From the NCBI GenBank assembly GCA_050084985.1, contig JBITNC010000001.1, positions 198,524,001-198,588,000 on the forward strand: DNA of 64,000 nt, in the 5' to 3' direction. Shown here in pieces: positions 36,449 through 49,800 of this stretch. Position 1 is the stretch's first letter. Every line of letters begins with the position of its first letter. The translations under genes and the position numbers were made by a program. Origin of the DNA: Nageia nagi. Taxonomy: Eukaryota > Pinophyta. The notes under the pieces are model-generated. The model was not told the DNA's origin. It saw nothing but the letters and a program-made list of their open reading frames with translations, and made no database searches.

Positions 36449-36608
36449 GGATGCCATCTCTTCTGTTCTTGGATATCAAAGTCCATGGATGCCATCTCTT
36501 TTGTTCTTGGACATCAAAGTACATGGAAGCCATCTCTTATGTTCTTGGACATCAAATGGATGCCATCTCTTATGTTCTTGGACATCAAATGGATGCCAAC
36601 TCTTTTGT
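36449..36608. repeat. Tandem repeat, about 42/36-bp units, in copia leader
   Basis: GGATGCCATCTCTTNTGTTCTTGG-type units recur four to five times, first at about 42-bp spacing, then 36 bp. The array lies upstream of gag. Because the units are multiples of three, both frames look open, but I see no sign that it is coding. Confidence 0.85.
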
Positions 36609-36959
36609 CTTTACCTATCTTGGAGCCCACATTAAAGATTTTTTATTGTGCATATAAGATTTGATTGTTTGCCTAACTATAGGACAAGCCAACTCAAGAT
36701 CAATCGCCCACCAACTTTGTACTATGTCAACAACCGCCCATCCAGTCAAACACCCAGTCACTTTCCTATTTAAGTAGTTGACTGCATAAGACAAAGAAGT
36801 GCCTTTTAAACTTTTTAAATTTTGAAGACATTTTTTATCATAACTTCCTCAATTCTACTCCATTTTGAGTGAAATGTTTTTCCAAAGATCCAGAATTTGA
36901 AGACTATTGTTTGAAACTAGTTTGAGGATGATGATGTTGAGAATTGATGAGTGTAATCT

Positions 36960-39900
36960 TGAAGAATTTTTGTAAAAAAATTGCAAGTTTGAAGTTTTGT
37001 TCAAAATCCTTTCTCTTGAGTCCATTGTTGAAGTTGTTTTAACTGGTAAACAAAATTGGTCGGAGTGGTTTAAAAAGGTTTAACACACTCTCATTTTCAA
37101 TGAATTTTGGAAGGATATTTGTGAAGGAGATAATCTACCCACCAAACCAACTAATGACAAGGAGGTTGTGGTTTGGAATGATAAAAATAGTAAAGCATAT
37201 GCCTTAATTGTTGTTTTGGTTAGTGAAGAAGTTAATAGACATATCAACTACATAATTGAATGCACGCTTTAAAAAAGTTGAAAGATTTGTATGACTTCCA
37301 TCCAAATTAGAGCTAATTCAGTTGCAATTGAAGTTTGATGATCCCATGACGTTGATTTCAAAAATTCAAGCCATTATGCATGACATAAATTCTACAGGTG
37401 TGAAGATAGACATTGCTATCCTGGCCTTGATTAAGGCCCTCTACCCAACATATTCCCATTATCTTGAATCACTTCAAGTTAGTGGACAGTTGAAGGCACT
37501 CACATTGACACATTGGAAGATAAGATTGTGTGTTACCCGAAAAGGAAAGAATCAAGCCTAGGATTCTTCTAGAAGAGAGGGTAGCAAGCATGGTCAAGGC
37601 AGGAATAACAAAGGCAAGGGGGTAGCTCTAATCAAGGTGACAAAGGAGAGAGATTTAATCTTCATTGTGTTCAATGTGAAAAGAAAGGACATTATGCAAA
37701 AACATGTCAAACTCCATGAGATAAAATCAAAGACAAGCATGAAAATTGGGAGCATAAACATGAAAATAATAAGAACTTTGATTCTACTTATTTTGTTGTT
37801 GTTGAATGCAATGTTGGTTTTAATGATTTTCTCAATACTTTATTCGCAACATGCGAAGATGCATGGTTTCTATTATTGGTGCTACATGTCATACGAGATT
37901 TTGTAGAGACTTCTTTGAGGAGTTGAATGATAACATTGATAGTGCAATATACTTTTCCGATAGATCTAGCATTAAGCCTTCAAGGATTGGAACTATAAGA
38001 CTCAAATTGTTAGGTTTCCTAGATCTTGTTCTTCATGATGTTCTCTATCTTCCTAAATTAAGGAGAAACTTGCTTTCTCTAGTCCTAATTTGTCAACAAG
38101 GGAATTCAATTCACATGTTTGACGCCAAGGTGGAGATAAAATCTTCTAACAACAAGCTCGTGATGATTGGAGGGGAGGATGAGAAGTTGTTGAAGTTGAA
38201 AGGAACTTTTGTTCAATCTTCTCTCGCATCAAAGAAAAGGTGCACTTCCATCAAGTCTCTTGTGGCATGCTAGATTTGGGCACATTAATTATGATGATCT
38301 TCGTTTGATGAAGAAGAATGGTGTAAATGGTTTGCCCACTATGCCTAGAAATATAGAACCTTGTGAAGCATGCATCTTAGGGAAGCACAAACCTTTTGTT
38401 CATTCAAAATTGAGAGCATGTAGAAAACTTGGACTCATAAATTTTGATTTGTGTGGACCTTTTCCTATATCTTTTGTTGTTGAAAATAAATATATCATGA
38501 CTCATATTGATGGCTATACCAAGATGTGTAAGGTTTACTTGTTGGAAAATAAATATGATGCATCTCAAAAATTTAAAGAATTTCATGTTAGCATTGAAAA
38601 AGAAGCAAACACTCGTATTGGCACAATTCATTTTGATAACAAGGGTGAATAAATTTCTAATGAATTCAAGAACTATCTTGGCCAACATGGGATTAAACAT
38701 CAAACTACTGTTTCATATAACCCACAACAGAATGGTGTAGCAGAAAGAATGAATAGAAAAACTTTGAATATGGTCTGGACAATGTTGTTTTTTAAGAATG
38801 TGATATTGATGTTTAGGGGTGATGCAGTTCAATGTGTTGTGTATTTGAAAAATTGATGTCCTTTTCATGCTCTTGATAATAATAAGACTCCTTATGAAAT
38901 GTGGTATGGTCATATTCCTTCGGTTAGGCATCTCAAGGTTTTTGGTTCCACTTGTTATGCCTTAGTCCCTAAGGAACAAAGAAGCAAACTTGATGGTAGA
39001 AGTCATAAATGTATTTTCTTGGGGTATTCAAATACTATCAAGGGTTATAAGCTTTATGATGAGGTAAACAAGAAATTTTTGTTTGCAAGGGATATGGTTT
39101 TTCTTGAATGCTTGAATAGTGACATGGTTGTTGAGCAGTAGCTTAATCACCTAGACAGGTTTACGTGTGGAAAGCACTACATTGAGACCGGTTATGAGAT
39201 TCCAAATCTTGAAGATCGGGTTCTTATATTGGATCAAAATTTAGAATCTACACCACCTATTCTTGAAGAACAATAATCCCCTCATCCTGGAGATTCTTCC
39301 ATTTCATCAAAGTCAAAAATAGAAGGCTAGTTGGATGATATGATTGAAGGGATTAGTAGGCTCAATATTGATGGGAATGTAGAACCTTCTTAGCCATTAG
39401 AGCAACTTAAACCATTACAAACAATTCCAAAATGAGTGTTCATCCTAATGAAATGGGGAAAATGACAACTAGGAGTTCTATCAAGTTAGAGAAGTAGTAG
39501 AAAGTTCAAGTGATGTTGATAATATGAAATGTTCATTTGACTGTGAATTGAATTTTTTTACTAATTGTGAACCAACTTCCTATAAAGAAGCTATTTCTCA
39601 TGATGTGTGAAAAGATGCAATGAAAAAGGAATATGATGTTCTCATTAAGAACGGTACCTGAAGTTGGTAGATCCTTAATATGGAACCAAACCAATAGGTT
39701 GCAAGAGGGTCTCCAAAAACAAATATAAATCAAATGGCTTATGGCCAAGGGTTTTGCATAGAAAGAAGGTATTGAATATGATGAGATTTTTTCTCCAACA
39801 GCTAAGTGGGCTACCCTTTGTTCTTTATTGTCTATGTCAACTCAATATGGGTGGAAAGTTCATCAAATAGACATGAAGACCACATTCCTAAATGGTGATA

Positions 39901-42056
39901 TGAAATAGAATGTAAACATGACACAACTAGAAGGATTTGCAGTGAAAGGGCAAGAACATAAGATATGTAAGCTCATCAAGTCTTTGTATGACCTAAAGCA
40001 AGCTTCTCACACATGCTATGAAGAGATTGATAAGCATCTTTTGAAAATTAATTTTAAGCACTTTACCTTTGATGATGCAACATTGTTTATCAAGAAAGTT
40101 GGTAAGACCATTCTATATATTGTGGTGTATGTAAATGATCTTTTGATAACAAGGAACAATGAAAGGTACATTGCATCCATTAAAAAAGAATTGACGAAAT
40201 GTTTTGAAATGACAAATATGGGACATTTTCACTAGTACTTGGGTGTTGAAGTGAATCAAACATCAAGGAACTTATTCATTTTCCAAAGAAAGTACATTGG
40301 AGAATTGTTGTATAAATTTGGCATGGTAGATTGTAATCCTATTTCTACTCCAATGAAACAAAATTTGAAGTTGAAATCAATTAAAGAGAATCAATTTGAG
40401 GATGCTACAGAATATAAACAACTTGTAAAAAGTCTCATTTATCTAATCACAACTAGACCAAATATTTCATTTGTTGTTGGAATACTCTCATGATTTATGC
40501 AAAAACCATGTGAAGGACAATGGGTAGTTGTGATGTGCCTTAACTATTGCTATGCCAAAATTAGGAAGCCAAAAATCCAACGCACTAGCTAGAGCACTTT
40601 CCAAACTTAAAAACAATGCAAAAATGCCAACGTCAAACAATGATGCTCAAATTTGACACAAAATGTGGGATCCAAGGGCCCACGCCTCAATATATCATCA
40701 AATGGATCAAGTACAATGCAAGGAGCCACAAGTAGGCTTGACGTATGACTAGAGAAGCCAAATCAAACCCTCAACAATGTCAAAATGCTACTGAAAGGTT
40801 GACATTTGGAACTATGGATCTGGAACTAAATAACTGAAGTGACCAATGACTAAGGGTTTTCGTCCTTAGCCAAATCTAGTGAGGGCTACGTCCCACTAAA
40901 TCCTTCTCCTACATGGTTTTGTCCACAAGAGGCCCAAGAGATGACTCCACGCCACACTTTGAAAGAAAGATGACAAATATGATCAAAGCCACCTTCCAAA
41001 TGATGCACCAAGCCCCTTAATAGCCAAACGTTTCACTAGGAGGCCTAAATCTCACCTAGGAATCCATGCCAATGGAGTGCCACAAGAATCCATGCATGGA
41101 GGGTCTTGTGATGAGGTGCATTTGCAACAAGGAGTCATCCTAAGCTTAGCACTAGGATTCCACCTTGAGATGAGCACAATAAAGTCATTGGACCATTGTT
41201 ATTAAATAAAATAACACTACATGACTTAATCTATCCAAGGAGGGTGACGTCCCACATTGGGTTCACAATATGCCTTAAATACCCATCACTTGGTTACAAT
41301 AAATGCTTAAGTACAAATGCAATAGCTAAATAAGCACCTCTAACTACAAAATCACCCCTAATTAGCAAAATCACTCCTAAATTACTTTATCTCATGACCA
41401 AACGTCCCCTAGGGGTGGACGTCAAGCTCCCAATGGACTCCATGGGTCATTACATGTAACAAAAAGGCATAACTGTGAAAAAAGCACATGAAAGCAACAA
41501 CAAAGAGAGTACTTAGATATTTGAAAGGAACACAAGATTTTGGGCTCAAATATTCAAAGGTGGAAGACTTCATATTGATTGGAGATTCAAATTCAGACTT
41601 TGATGGTGATAAGGAGAATAGATATTCTTTTTCAGGCTATCTCATGAATCTTGGATCAATAGCTATCTCTTAGAGTCACAAAAACAATCCATTTCGACAA
41701 ATTCCACTACAAAGGCAGAATATGTGGCTACTGCAGAGGCAACAAAGGAGATAGTGTGACTCAGAAACATACTAGAATATTTGCAGGAGAAAGAAGTGCA
41801 TCCAACTCCACTTTTGATTAATAATATTTCTGCAATAAAATTGGCCAAGAATCCTAAATCTCATGATCGAACAAAGCACATCAATACAAAATATCATTTG
41901 ATTCGACATCATGTAGAGGTCAAGACAATTGAATTGAAACATTGTTCCATTAATGAGAAAACTGTAGACATTTTCACCAAGGCGTTTGAACGAGAAAAGT
42001 TCGAGAAGTTCAAAAAATGTTTAGGCTTACAAATACCCCTTTGGATTAAGGGTGGG
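36960..42056 (+). pseudogene. Copia gag-pol polyprotein, interrupted
   Basis: Gag starts near 36,980 (NWSEWFKKV). The CCHC knuckle CVQCEKKGHYAKTC is at 37,666-37,707. The protease motif is degraded to IIGATCH near 37,868, losing its aspartate. Pre-integrase and zinc finger follow (LLWHARFGH, then CEACILGKHKPF). The integrase core keeps D in NFDLCGPF, D in IHFDNKGE and E in QQNGVAERMNR. Reverse transcriptase begins near 39,580 and includes WKVHQIDMKTTFLNGD; its active site reads YVNDLL (near 40,130) where YVDDLL is expected, so one catalytic aspartate is lost. RNase H resumes after an insertion at 41,485 (KATTKRVLRYLKGTQDFGL) and ends next to the polypurine tract. Many stops, often TAG for expected CAG, and frameshifts show it is dead. 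Confidence 0.92.
40529..41454 (-). mobile_element. LTR-like insertion (probable solo LTR) in copia pol
   Basis: About 0.95 kb of foreign sequence splits the copia frame between MQKPCEGQW and KATTKRVLRYL. Read on the minus strand it starts TGTAATGACCC and ends AAGGCACATCACA, LTR-like ends, and carries the GTGGGACGTC block (41,246-41,265) of the gypsy LTRs. No matching target duplication is visible, and about 30 extra bases (41,455-41,482) lie on the right. The exact ends are therefore uncertain. Confidence 0.7.
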
Positions 42057-42058
42057 AA

Positions 42059-42304
42059 TGTTAGAAACATAATCTTTAGGATTATGATATTTGTATTATT
42101 AGTATTATTATTATAAATAATAAATTTGTAGTTATGTGTGATAGGGATTTTAGGATTTACATTAAAAAGAATATGAACAATCTTAGAGTAGCCAAATGAA
42201 CACCCTTGGAAGGTGAATCTATAATGTAACATCTTTCATGTATATATTCCTCTTTTGAATTCAATACACAACATTTTGCTTGGAGTTACATGTTGGGCCT
42301 GACA
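42059..42304 (+). repeat. 3' LTR of copia element
   Basis: Begins TGTTAGAAACATAATC and ends GGGCCTGACA. It matches 30,225-30,464. Confidence 0.93.
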
Positions 42305-42309
42305 TGTTA

Positions 42310-43139
42310 GTGGGAGAAGAATTCCTTCAAACGTCAAAAAATTCGATCACAAGAAGGAAACATCTGCTTTCATTAGTGTTTTTAGTCTCTCCCCTCTTTC
42401 ATGCATTTAGGAATGAAACAATGGAAAAAAATGAGGAAGAAAATATGTTTTAATGCTAAGATTCACTTTTGTTAGGTGTGTTGAGCCTCGACTCCCAAGT
42501 CAAGTTTGGGTTGAGAATCAGCTAAGTCAACAAAACGTGCGTGTTCAAGCCTAAGTGACTTGGCAAAGACAACTCAAACCCAAACTCATTGAGTTAGTCA
42601 AACTCGGTCCAAGTTTGATTACAAAGATCTAAACCATTTGAAGGAACATATAACATAAGACATATTTGCACTAATGGAAATAAAAATTTCAATCATGTAA
42701 CCAAAGATTCATACAAATTTGTGATATATAACATTCCAATTATAACAAGGATCAACATATATTAGAGCTTGTATGACCCTAAATTGCATTGACAGTGTTG
42801 CTATGTAATTTGGAAGATTAGAAAATATTATAATAAAATTCTTTTCTTGGTTGGTTCATCATTAAGGTTTATAAATTACAAATATGTCATAGAAAAAGGG
42901 AATCTCAGATAATCTTGTATATTTGTGGCAATAAGAAGAATATCTTGAATATATGGTATAAAGCTACCTTCAAAGATAGAGCTAAGCACTTCATTTTGAC
43001 AACTTTTGAAACTTTCAAGCAAGATATAGCTTTTTTGTTCAAAGCATATTTTGCCCAAATAGGAAAAGATAGACAAACTATCTCACTTAGTGCCAAAGCT
43101 AGAGCGCTTTCGATTGTGTTTAGAGATTTTCCATGTTTA
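42310..43139. other. No recognisable gene
   Basis: AT-rich sequence between the copia element and a hAT transposon. Overlapping frames on both strands at 42,900-43,200 have no recognisable domain and are not supported. Confidence 0.5.
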
Positions 43140-43147
43140 CTATCTTT

Positions 43148-46100
43148 CAAAATTGTCAGACTTGGACTCAGCGCTGACTCACTGAGGCCCACTCGGATTT
43201 AAGACTCGAGACTCAAGAAAAAAATCGACCGAACTCAACAAAAAATCGGCAAAATGAAAAATACAAAAAATACATATATTTTGACTGAAAACACAGTTTT
43301 TTCAATTCTATATTACTTATTACTATTATTAGTATCTTCCAGATGCTTACCTACTCAACATTATACAATCAACAATATACACAATTACAAATGGCGAATA
43401 GGAAGGGGAATAAGTTTATATTCATCAAAATGTTAAAACTTCAAAGTTCAAACTTCACAATACAAATTACAAAATGTGCCTATGAGGCTATGATGGCTGC
43501 AAAATAGTAATCTGTAATACAAAAGCTGCAACACACAATCTAATTACTATTATCTACGATGGCTGAGAACATCAATGTTTCAATGTTTTTTTCCCCTTTT
43601 CCCTAACATAAGATAGAAGCTCCTTTTGTGCCTGAGATATGGAACTAGATGCCACTTCGCCTTATGCCCTTTGCTCTTCCTGCCCCTTTTGCCATCTCAT
43701 CTGCTAGATTTTCAAGATCATCAAAAACAATATTGGGAATTTAGGATCCTCTGTGTGTAACTTTACAGGCTGATCCTCATCATCTAAAGACTCATCCTCA
43801 TCCCCTAAAAGCTGATCCTGTCCCTCTAAAGGCTGATCATCTGCGATCCATTCATTGGATGGATCAATGGCATCAAGTTTAATGGCCTCGTAATCTATAC
43901 CTACAATGTTTGCATCAAGTTCAATATCAATTTCTTAAATTTGTTTTCCAACTTAAAAGAATTGTATACCTCATAATCTAGATTCTAGATTCTATACCTG
44001 CAATTTTTTTATTGATGAGGTGTAGATTGTAGTGCACAAACAAAAGATCATTTAATTTTTCTTGCATTAAATCTGTTTCTCCTTTTGGGGTGAATGTTCT
44101 CAAACATACTCCAATTACACTCACAAGTAGAAGCACTACATGGCTGGGATAAAATGCGGATTGCAAAATTTTGTAAGTTAGGCATAAATGACCCAAAACC
44201 CTCCCACCATAAATCTGAAAAAAAATCCAATAAAAATAGATTTAAATTGTAAAATTAATAAATCACAAGTTCATATGTAAAAAAATGATACAAAGATTAA
44301 AAGTTTAAAAATTTAAAGTTTAATGTTTTAATTTTAAATTTAAATAACTTACGTGGCAGCAAAGTATCCACTGCTTTGGCACACTCAATGGAACTAAAAA
44401 GGATGCCACTGGCACTTTTATATGTTTTTATCTCATTCTGTATTGTTGTGCAAATGTTTGGATCAGCCACCAATCTATCAATAGCAATCCTCATTCCTGA
44501 TTGTACCTCATAATCCCCACATACTTTTCCAAACCAGAATTTGGGATTAAGATAGTAACCCGTTGCATGAAGAGGGCTATGAAGTTGGTGATCCCAATGA
44601 CGATCAATGATGTCCCACAAGGGTGTGTATTTGGGCTTCTTTTTGCCATAATGTTTAGCAATTGCCTGTTTGGCTCTTTCCATGGCCTCAAACAAATAAC
44701 CCATAAGTGGTTTTTCTCCATCAAAATGACGAAGAACTCTTACCAAAGGCTCTACTATCTGGAAAAAAAAAAACATTTAAATTCAATATAAAGTTTCAAG
44801 TTTTAAATTTTGAAACTTTATAGTTAAAACTTAATTTTGCAAATTGTACCTTAATGGCCTCCTCCATAGCAATCCAAAAGGGCTCCTCAAAAATGATTTC
44901 ATAGACCCTCTTCCATTCAGCCATGGCTTTGAACTTAGGTCCCTCTTTCGTATGCCACTTATCACCACAAACATCTGCTTCAATGAACCCTAAATATCAA
45001 AGTTATTAATGAAGTTAGTTAATTTGTTTTTAAATCAATAATAAAAAATTAATAAGAATGACCATGTGTAATTCATAATTATTAATTATCAACCTGTGTG
45101 TCGAAGAGACTCTGCAATGTAATAAAACTTGTGGCAAATCATGTAACACTAGGTCGTGCTATCTCCCTGCCACTAGTGTATTCCTTCATAAGATGCAACA
45201 CCCATGAATGATTATAAACAAATTTGAGCAGTTGCTTTGCCTTCTCTATAATCTCCGTAACCCAAGGCAATTTGCCAATGTCCTCCAGTAGCAAATCAAG
45301 ACAATGGGCTGCATATGGGGTCCATTTAGTGTCCCATATCTATACTCCAAAAGCCTTCCTGCTCTCTTGTACACTGAAGCATTGTCCGTGATGACTTGGA
45401 CAACATTTTCAGCCCCCACCTCATCCACTATGTTACCCAACAAACCTGCAAGGCGTACTCCATTCTTCACATATCCCTATGCATCTATAGATTTCAAGAA
45501 CACAACGCCATCACATGAAGCAACCAAGAAATTAATCAATGCCTTGCCCCTACCATCTTCTCAGCCATCTAACATAATCGTGCAACCTGATGTCCCCAAA
45601 GCCTCACGATGCTAATTAAGCAACATTTGAATGTCTTGCACAAACTCTTGAAGGAGAGGAAACCTCAAATCATGATATGAAGGCGGCTTAAATCCTGGTC
45701 CGCATGCTGCAATGGCCTCTACCATTTTCTTCCAGTATGGAGACCTACCCACATTGAATGAGATGTCTAAAAAAAACCAAAATGCAGCTATTGCCTTCCT
45801 GGCTGCCCTATGTTTCTCCTCATTCCATGTGGCCATAACATGCAATGTGGGTTGTGACCTTAGAGTGGAGCATGAAGGAAAAAAGCCTCCATGGTTTGCA
45901 ACTGAGGCAGTGCTAGAGGTAGTGCCACCATCCATGCCACTACTATCAAATAGTAGTGGTGCATATGTGGTACTTGTCTCTCCAATGGGGCTTCTATAGC
46001 CTCTTCACGTTTCCTTTTTACTTCCTTCTCCTATCTAAAATTAGTGAGAGATGCATTACACTCATTCATAACTTCAATGGGAGCTTTTGGGCATGGCCTA

Positions 46101-46781
46101 ACTTCTTTCCCTAGAATCCTAGCTAAGTGATGTTTGAGGCGGTTTATGCCTCCAGACATGTCCATGCCACAAAAGATGCATATCACGTTCCCTATTTTTT
46201 TTCCTAGTTTTCCATATTTCCATGCCATATCTTTCTTCCCTTCAAGTATTGTTTGTAAAGCGATACGTTGTGGCTAATCAGACCCACTAGCCATTATCCT
46301 ACAGCTGCACAAAGAAAAAAACAATAAAGATTCATAAGTTAAAAAAAAAAAATAGTAAAACCTAGCTTAAATCACAAGCTAAAAAAAATAGTAAACCCTA
46401 GCTTAAATCAGAAAGTAAAAAAAAAAGAAGAGTAAACCCTAGCTTAAATCACAAGCTAGAAAAAAAATAGTTAACTTAACCCTAGCAAGCAAAATGAAAA
46501 AAAAATTAGAAAAAGAAAGTAGAAGTTGAGAAATAAAATTACTTACCTCAAACTTTCAGCTTGTGGGTGTTAGATTCTTCCCAAACCCTAAAACAATCCT
46601 TCCAATGGAGAAAATCCATGTTCTCTAGCTGAAGAATGCTTGTTTCCCTCTCCCTTACCCTTCTCCCAACAGAAGCACAACAAAAATAGCAAACTTGCAA
46701 GTCAGACGAGTTCAAGCAACTGGGAATTGCGCATACTGACTCAAACTCGGGACTCGAGTCCTGGCGAGTCTATCAACTATG
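43148..46781 (-). mobile_element. hAT transposon, 3.6 kb, with imperfect terminal repeats
   Basis: Terminal repeats are CAAAATTGTCAGACTTG on the left and, read on the minus strand, CATAGTTGATAGACTCG on the right; they match at 13 of 17 positions. Subterminal GACTCGAGTC-like words occur at both ends. It encodes one transposase on the minus strand. Length, target duplication and domain content agree with a formerly autonomous element. Confidence 0.88.
43978..46294 (-). pseudogene. hAT transposase (BED, DUF659-type, hAT dimerisation)
   Basis: ATG at 46,294. A BED-type zinc finger follows at once (ICIFCGMDMSGGINRLKHHL, about 46,110-46,170). A central DUF659-like part has AENVVQVITDNASVYKRAGR near 45,390 and GPKFKAMAEWKRVYEIIFEE near 44,920. 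The C-terminal dimerisation domain has LWWEGFGSFMP, ECNWSMFENIHPKRRNRF and KIKDLLFVHYNLHL (to about 43,990). At least two introns are visible: donor GTACAA at about 44,849 with acceptor CAG at about 44,762, and donor GTAAGT at about 44,353 with acceptor CAG at about 44,216. A TAG at codon 7 and several later stops show it is inactive. The C-terminus may extend to about 43,640. A family member also left the fragment at 16.4-17.6 kb. Confidence 0.88.
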
Positions 46782-46849
46782 CTATCTTTCAAATTATTGT
46801 AACTTGTAGACACAAAATAAAGAACAACGTATTAAAATGAATACATTTA

Positions 46850-49800
46850 TTTATGTCTACTACAGAAAATAGATTAATAGCTAAACTATAGTATAAAGAT
46901 CTACCAACTAAGATTTCAGAAATTGACTCGAGGACAGATTTTAGAAAGAACTTATTTGGATTAAGAGAGATTGTAAGTTTGTTAGTGGACAACCTATGTT
47001 CTTGGAGGGAAAACCCTGATTGAAGTTGATCATGATCACTCTAAAAATGATTCTATGGAAGATGATATTGAAATTGATATGCATATCATTCATAACAACC
47101 TAGTTCAACCCTGAGGGTTGCTAAGGCTCAAAACTCAAACGTTGGCATTTTGGGCTTGGGATGCAAGAGTGGTGGGCATTATTGGTCTTGGTTTTAGAGC
47201 ATTGGGAAATCTGGGCCTTGGTGGCAAAGCTTTGAGCATTCTAGGCCAGGATGCCAAAATGCAACTTTCTAGCCCAAATTCAACCTACACTTCACTTCTT
47301 TGGCCACACATGATTAACTAGATAATATCACCACAATGATGGAAGATAAAAAAACTTGTGAAAATGATATTGCTTTTGATTCTTGTTCTTTTTTCTCTTC
47401 CATCATATCTTATAATGAGTATTCAAGAGTGCTTTATATAAGATTTACAAATTTAATTTTGATTTCACCTAGATGGCCCAATTTAGAATAATGTGTATAA
47501 AGATGATGCTAAATTAAAGAAAATCACTTAAGTTATTTCAAAATAATCCCAAATGGCCTTAGAATTGACACTTTACATAAATTGAAATATTTAAATAAAT
47601 ACATTTCAAATAGCCAAAATGCAAATTCAAGTGAAACGAATGGTATTGACTATCAGTTTTGCATTGAGTTGCTTATGAAAGCCTTTGCTGAAACATGGTG
47701 TTCAACGCAAAATATTTGAAACCTGTAAAATAAAGATAGTTGGGAGAGATTGGTTTCCTATCTAGGATGGTCACAGGGGATATGATAATTCATGAGAGTG
47801 ATTGGGCACCCCCCTCCCCATTTGTTAGTAGCAATAAAACATGCAATAGATAAACATGAAATATAGATAAAACTAGATAATCTAGAAAGATAGTTTTAGA
47901 AAATGATACTAATATCATAACATGAATGATATGCATAATTTAGATAGATTCTCATCCTTTTTCCATAGTTTGTTGAATTGCCATGATGTTTTTCAAGAAG
48001 TAATTTTGAGGATATTCCATGACATTGGCATGAGGGTTAATGAGGCAAATGGTAGGGAGGCAAAAAAGGATAAGGAACAACCTAAGACACAACAAAATCT
48101 ATTTCTAGGTTAGTCGCAAATGGATTGTCATCTTGGAGTTTTAAGGCCAAAATTTTAGCACTCTAGGAAGCTAAATACATAACACCTCCATTCTAGAACA
48201 ATAGTCCAAGAATGCCCCCATTCTAAGATAATAGTCCCAGAACACTCATGTTCTTTAGAGCTATTGGTTGACTCAATTTCACAAAAGAGTGAAGGAGGTG
48301 GATCGAAAGGCAAAATAAGCAACATGACAAAGTTATGAAGAAATTCTCATCAGCCAATATATGCTACATGAGTTTTCTTTTCTTTTATTCTGTTGATAGG
48401 GCATCTAATGGTTATTCAAGGGCAACATGATTTTCTAAGACTAATCTTTATTATCTTAAATATCTTGATTTGTTGCATCATTATTGTTTGGAAAATCATT
48501 CTTTGGTTGATCTCATCTTCTTCGGTATCATAATCATAGTTTGTATCTGCACTATTTGAAAGGTGCATATCTGAATTGAAAATATCCCCATATGTATTTA
48601 TTCTAGCATCTTGTAGATCATAATGTTCATCATTGTTGATCGGAATATGTATTGTAGGTTGTCCTTTTATAGCTATTATTGCACTTATGAATTAGGCAAT
48701 AGTTTTAGATCCTTTAGGTTCAAAAGAATCCAAAGGTAGTGCAAATAAGGGTGAAGAAATTACCAAAGAAAATTAAGTTTGATACGAAAATGATGACCTA
48801 AATTTTAAAAACTAGGGCTTTTACAAATCAAGATTTTGGAAAACAAACCCAATAACCAAAAACCTAGGGTTTTGACAAAAAAACATAAATCTAAAATAAA
48901 GAGTTGGGTTCACCAAATTGTGGAAACAAATAAAAGAATAAGTATTAAATATGTAAAATTAATTGCTTTTATAGAAATGAAAAATTGGATTAATAGCCAA
49001 ATGCAATATATAAGAGTAACTAAGATTGTGCAATATGTACAAACGGATATATAAAGAAAAACTTATTTGGAATTGAGGGATCGAAGGTAGGTTGACAAAC
49101 AACTTGTGTTCTTGAAGGACAAATCTTGGTGTTTTGGAGCGAACAGACCATAGATTTGTGCTATGTCGGGCTGAAATCAACTTTCGGGATTGGTTTAAGG
49201 TCAATATAGGTCAAGGACCAAATTGTTACATTTTAGGACCTAAGGTCCCAAAATACTTGTGTTCTAGTATGCAAGGTCCAGAATGTTTGCACTCTAAGTA
49301 CAACACCATTCTAATGTGCAATGACTTTCTTTTAACACATTTCACGATGTTCAACTCATTTCTAGTGATCTTCTTGCATAGTTTTGTTGCAATACCTATG
49401 AATATGACTTATGGAAAGGTTTGGAAGAATGTTTGATCAATCATGAAATAGATATTAGTGTTAGAGCATTTCTTGTGAATTTTTCAAAAGTGCCTCTTAT
49501 ATCATATGAGCCTTAGCTCTTTGCTTTATATAAACTTGGCAAAATCTAATTTTGAATTCACCTAGGTACCTTGGTGAGAGCACCTAGACCAACATGTACC
49601 ATAATTATCAGAATCAAAATCGGCAAAAAGTCATTTGGCTAACGAATCAGGATTAAACAGAAATCGGCAGAAAAATCAGCAAATAGGAAAAATCCATTAT
49701 ATATATATAGACAAAAATGGCTTTTTTGACCTCAAAAAGTGTTTTTTCTTGACCCAAACAATCTTTACCAAAAATTTGAAAAAATAAAAATAAGCAAAAT

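Larger units (their letters stand above)
30225..42304 (+). mobile_element. Ty1/copia LTR retrotransposon, disrupted by two insertions
   Basis: Flanked by 5-bp duplications TGTTG (30,220-30,224) and TGTTA (42,305-42,309), which differ by one transition. Short LTRs (240 and 246 bp), an initiator-Met-type primer site at 30,466-30,477 (TTGTATTAGAGT) and a polypurine tract TAAGGGTGGGAA at 42,047-42,058 complete the structure. The coding order gag, protease, integrase, reverse transcriptase, RNase H is that of copia. A gypsy element sits in its 5' leader and an LTR-like block in its reverse transcriptase/RNase H junction. Without these two it would be about 5.7 kb. Confidence 0.95.
43140..46789 (-). 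repeat. 8-bp target-site duplication CTATCTTT around hAT
   Basis: CTATCTTT at 43,140-43,147 and 46,782-46,789 flank the element exactly. Eight bases is the standard hAT duplication length. Confidence 0.85.

Noticed and set aside
40524-41459. Target duplication for the LTR-like insertion in copia
   Set aside because: Flanks GTAGT and TGTAA do not match, so the insertion was reported without a duplication.
42905-43202. Overlapping 95-codon frames on both strands beside the hAT
   Set aside because: Mirror-image open frames with no domain; the end of both overlaps the hAT terminal repeat.
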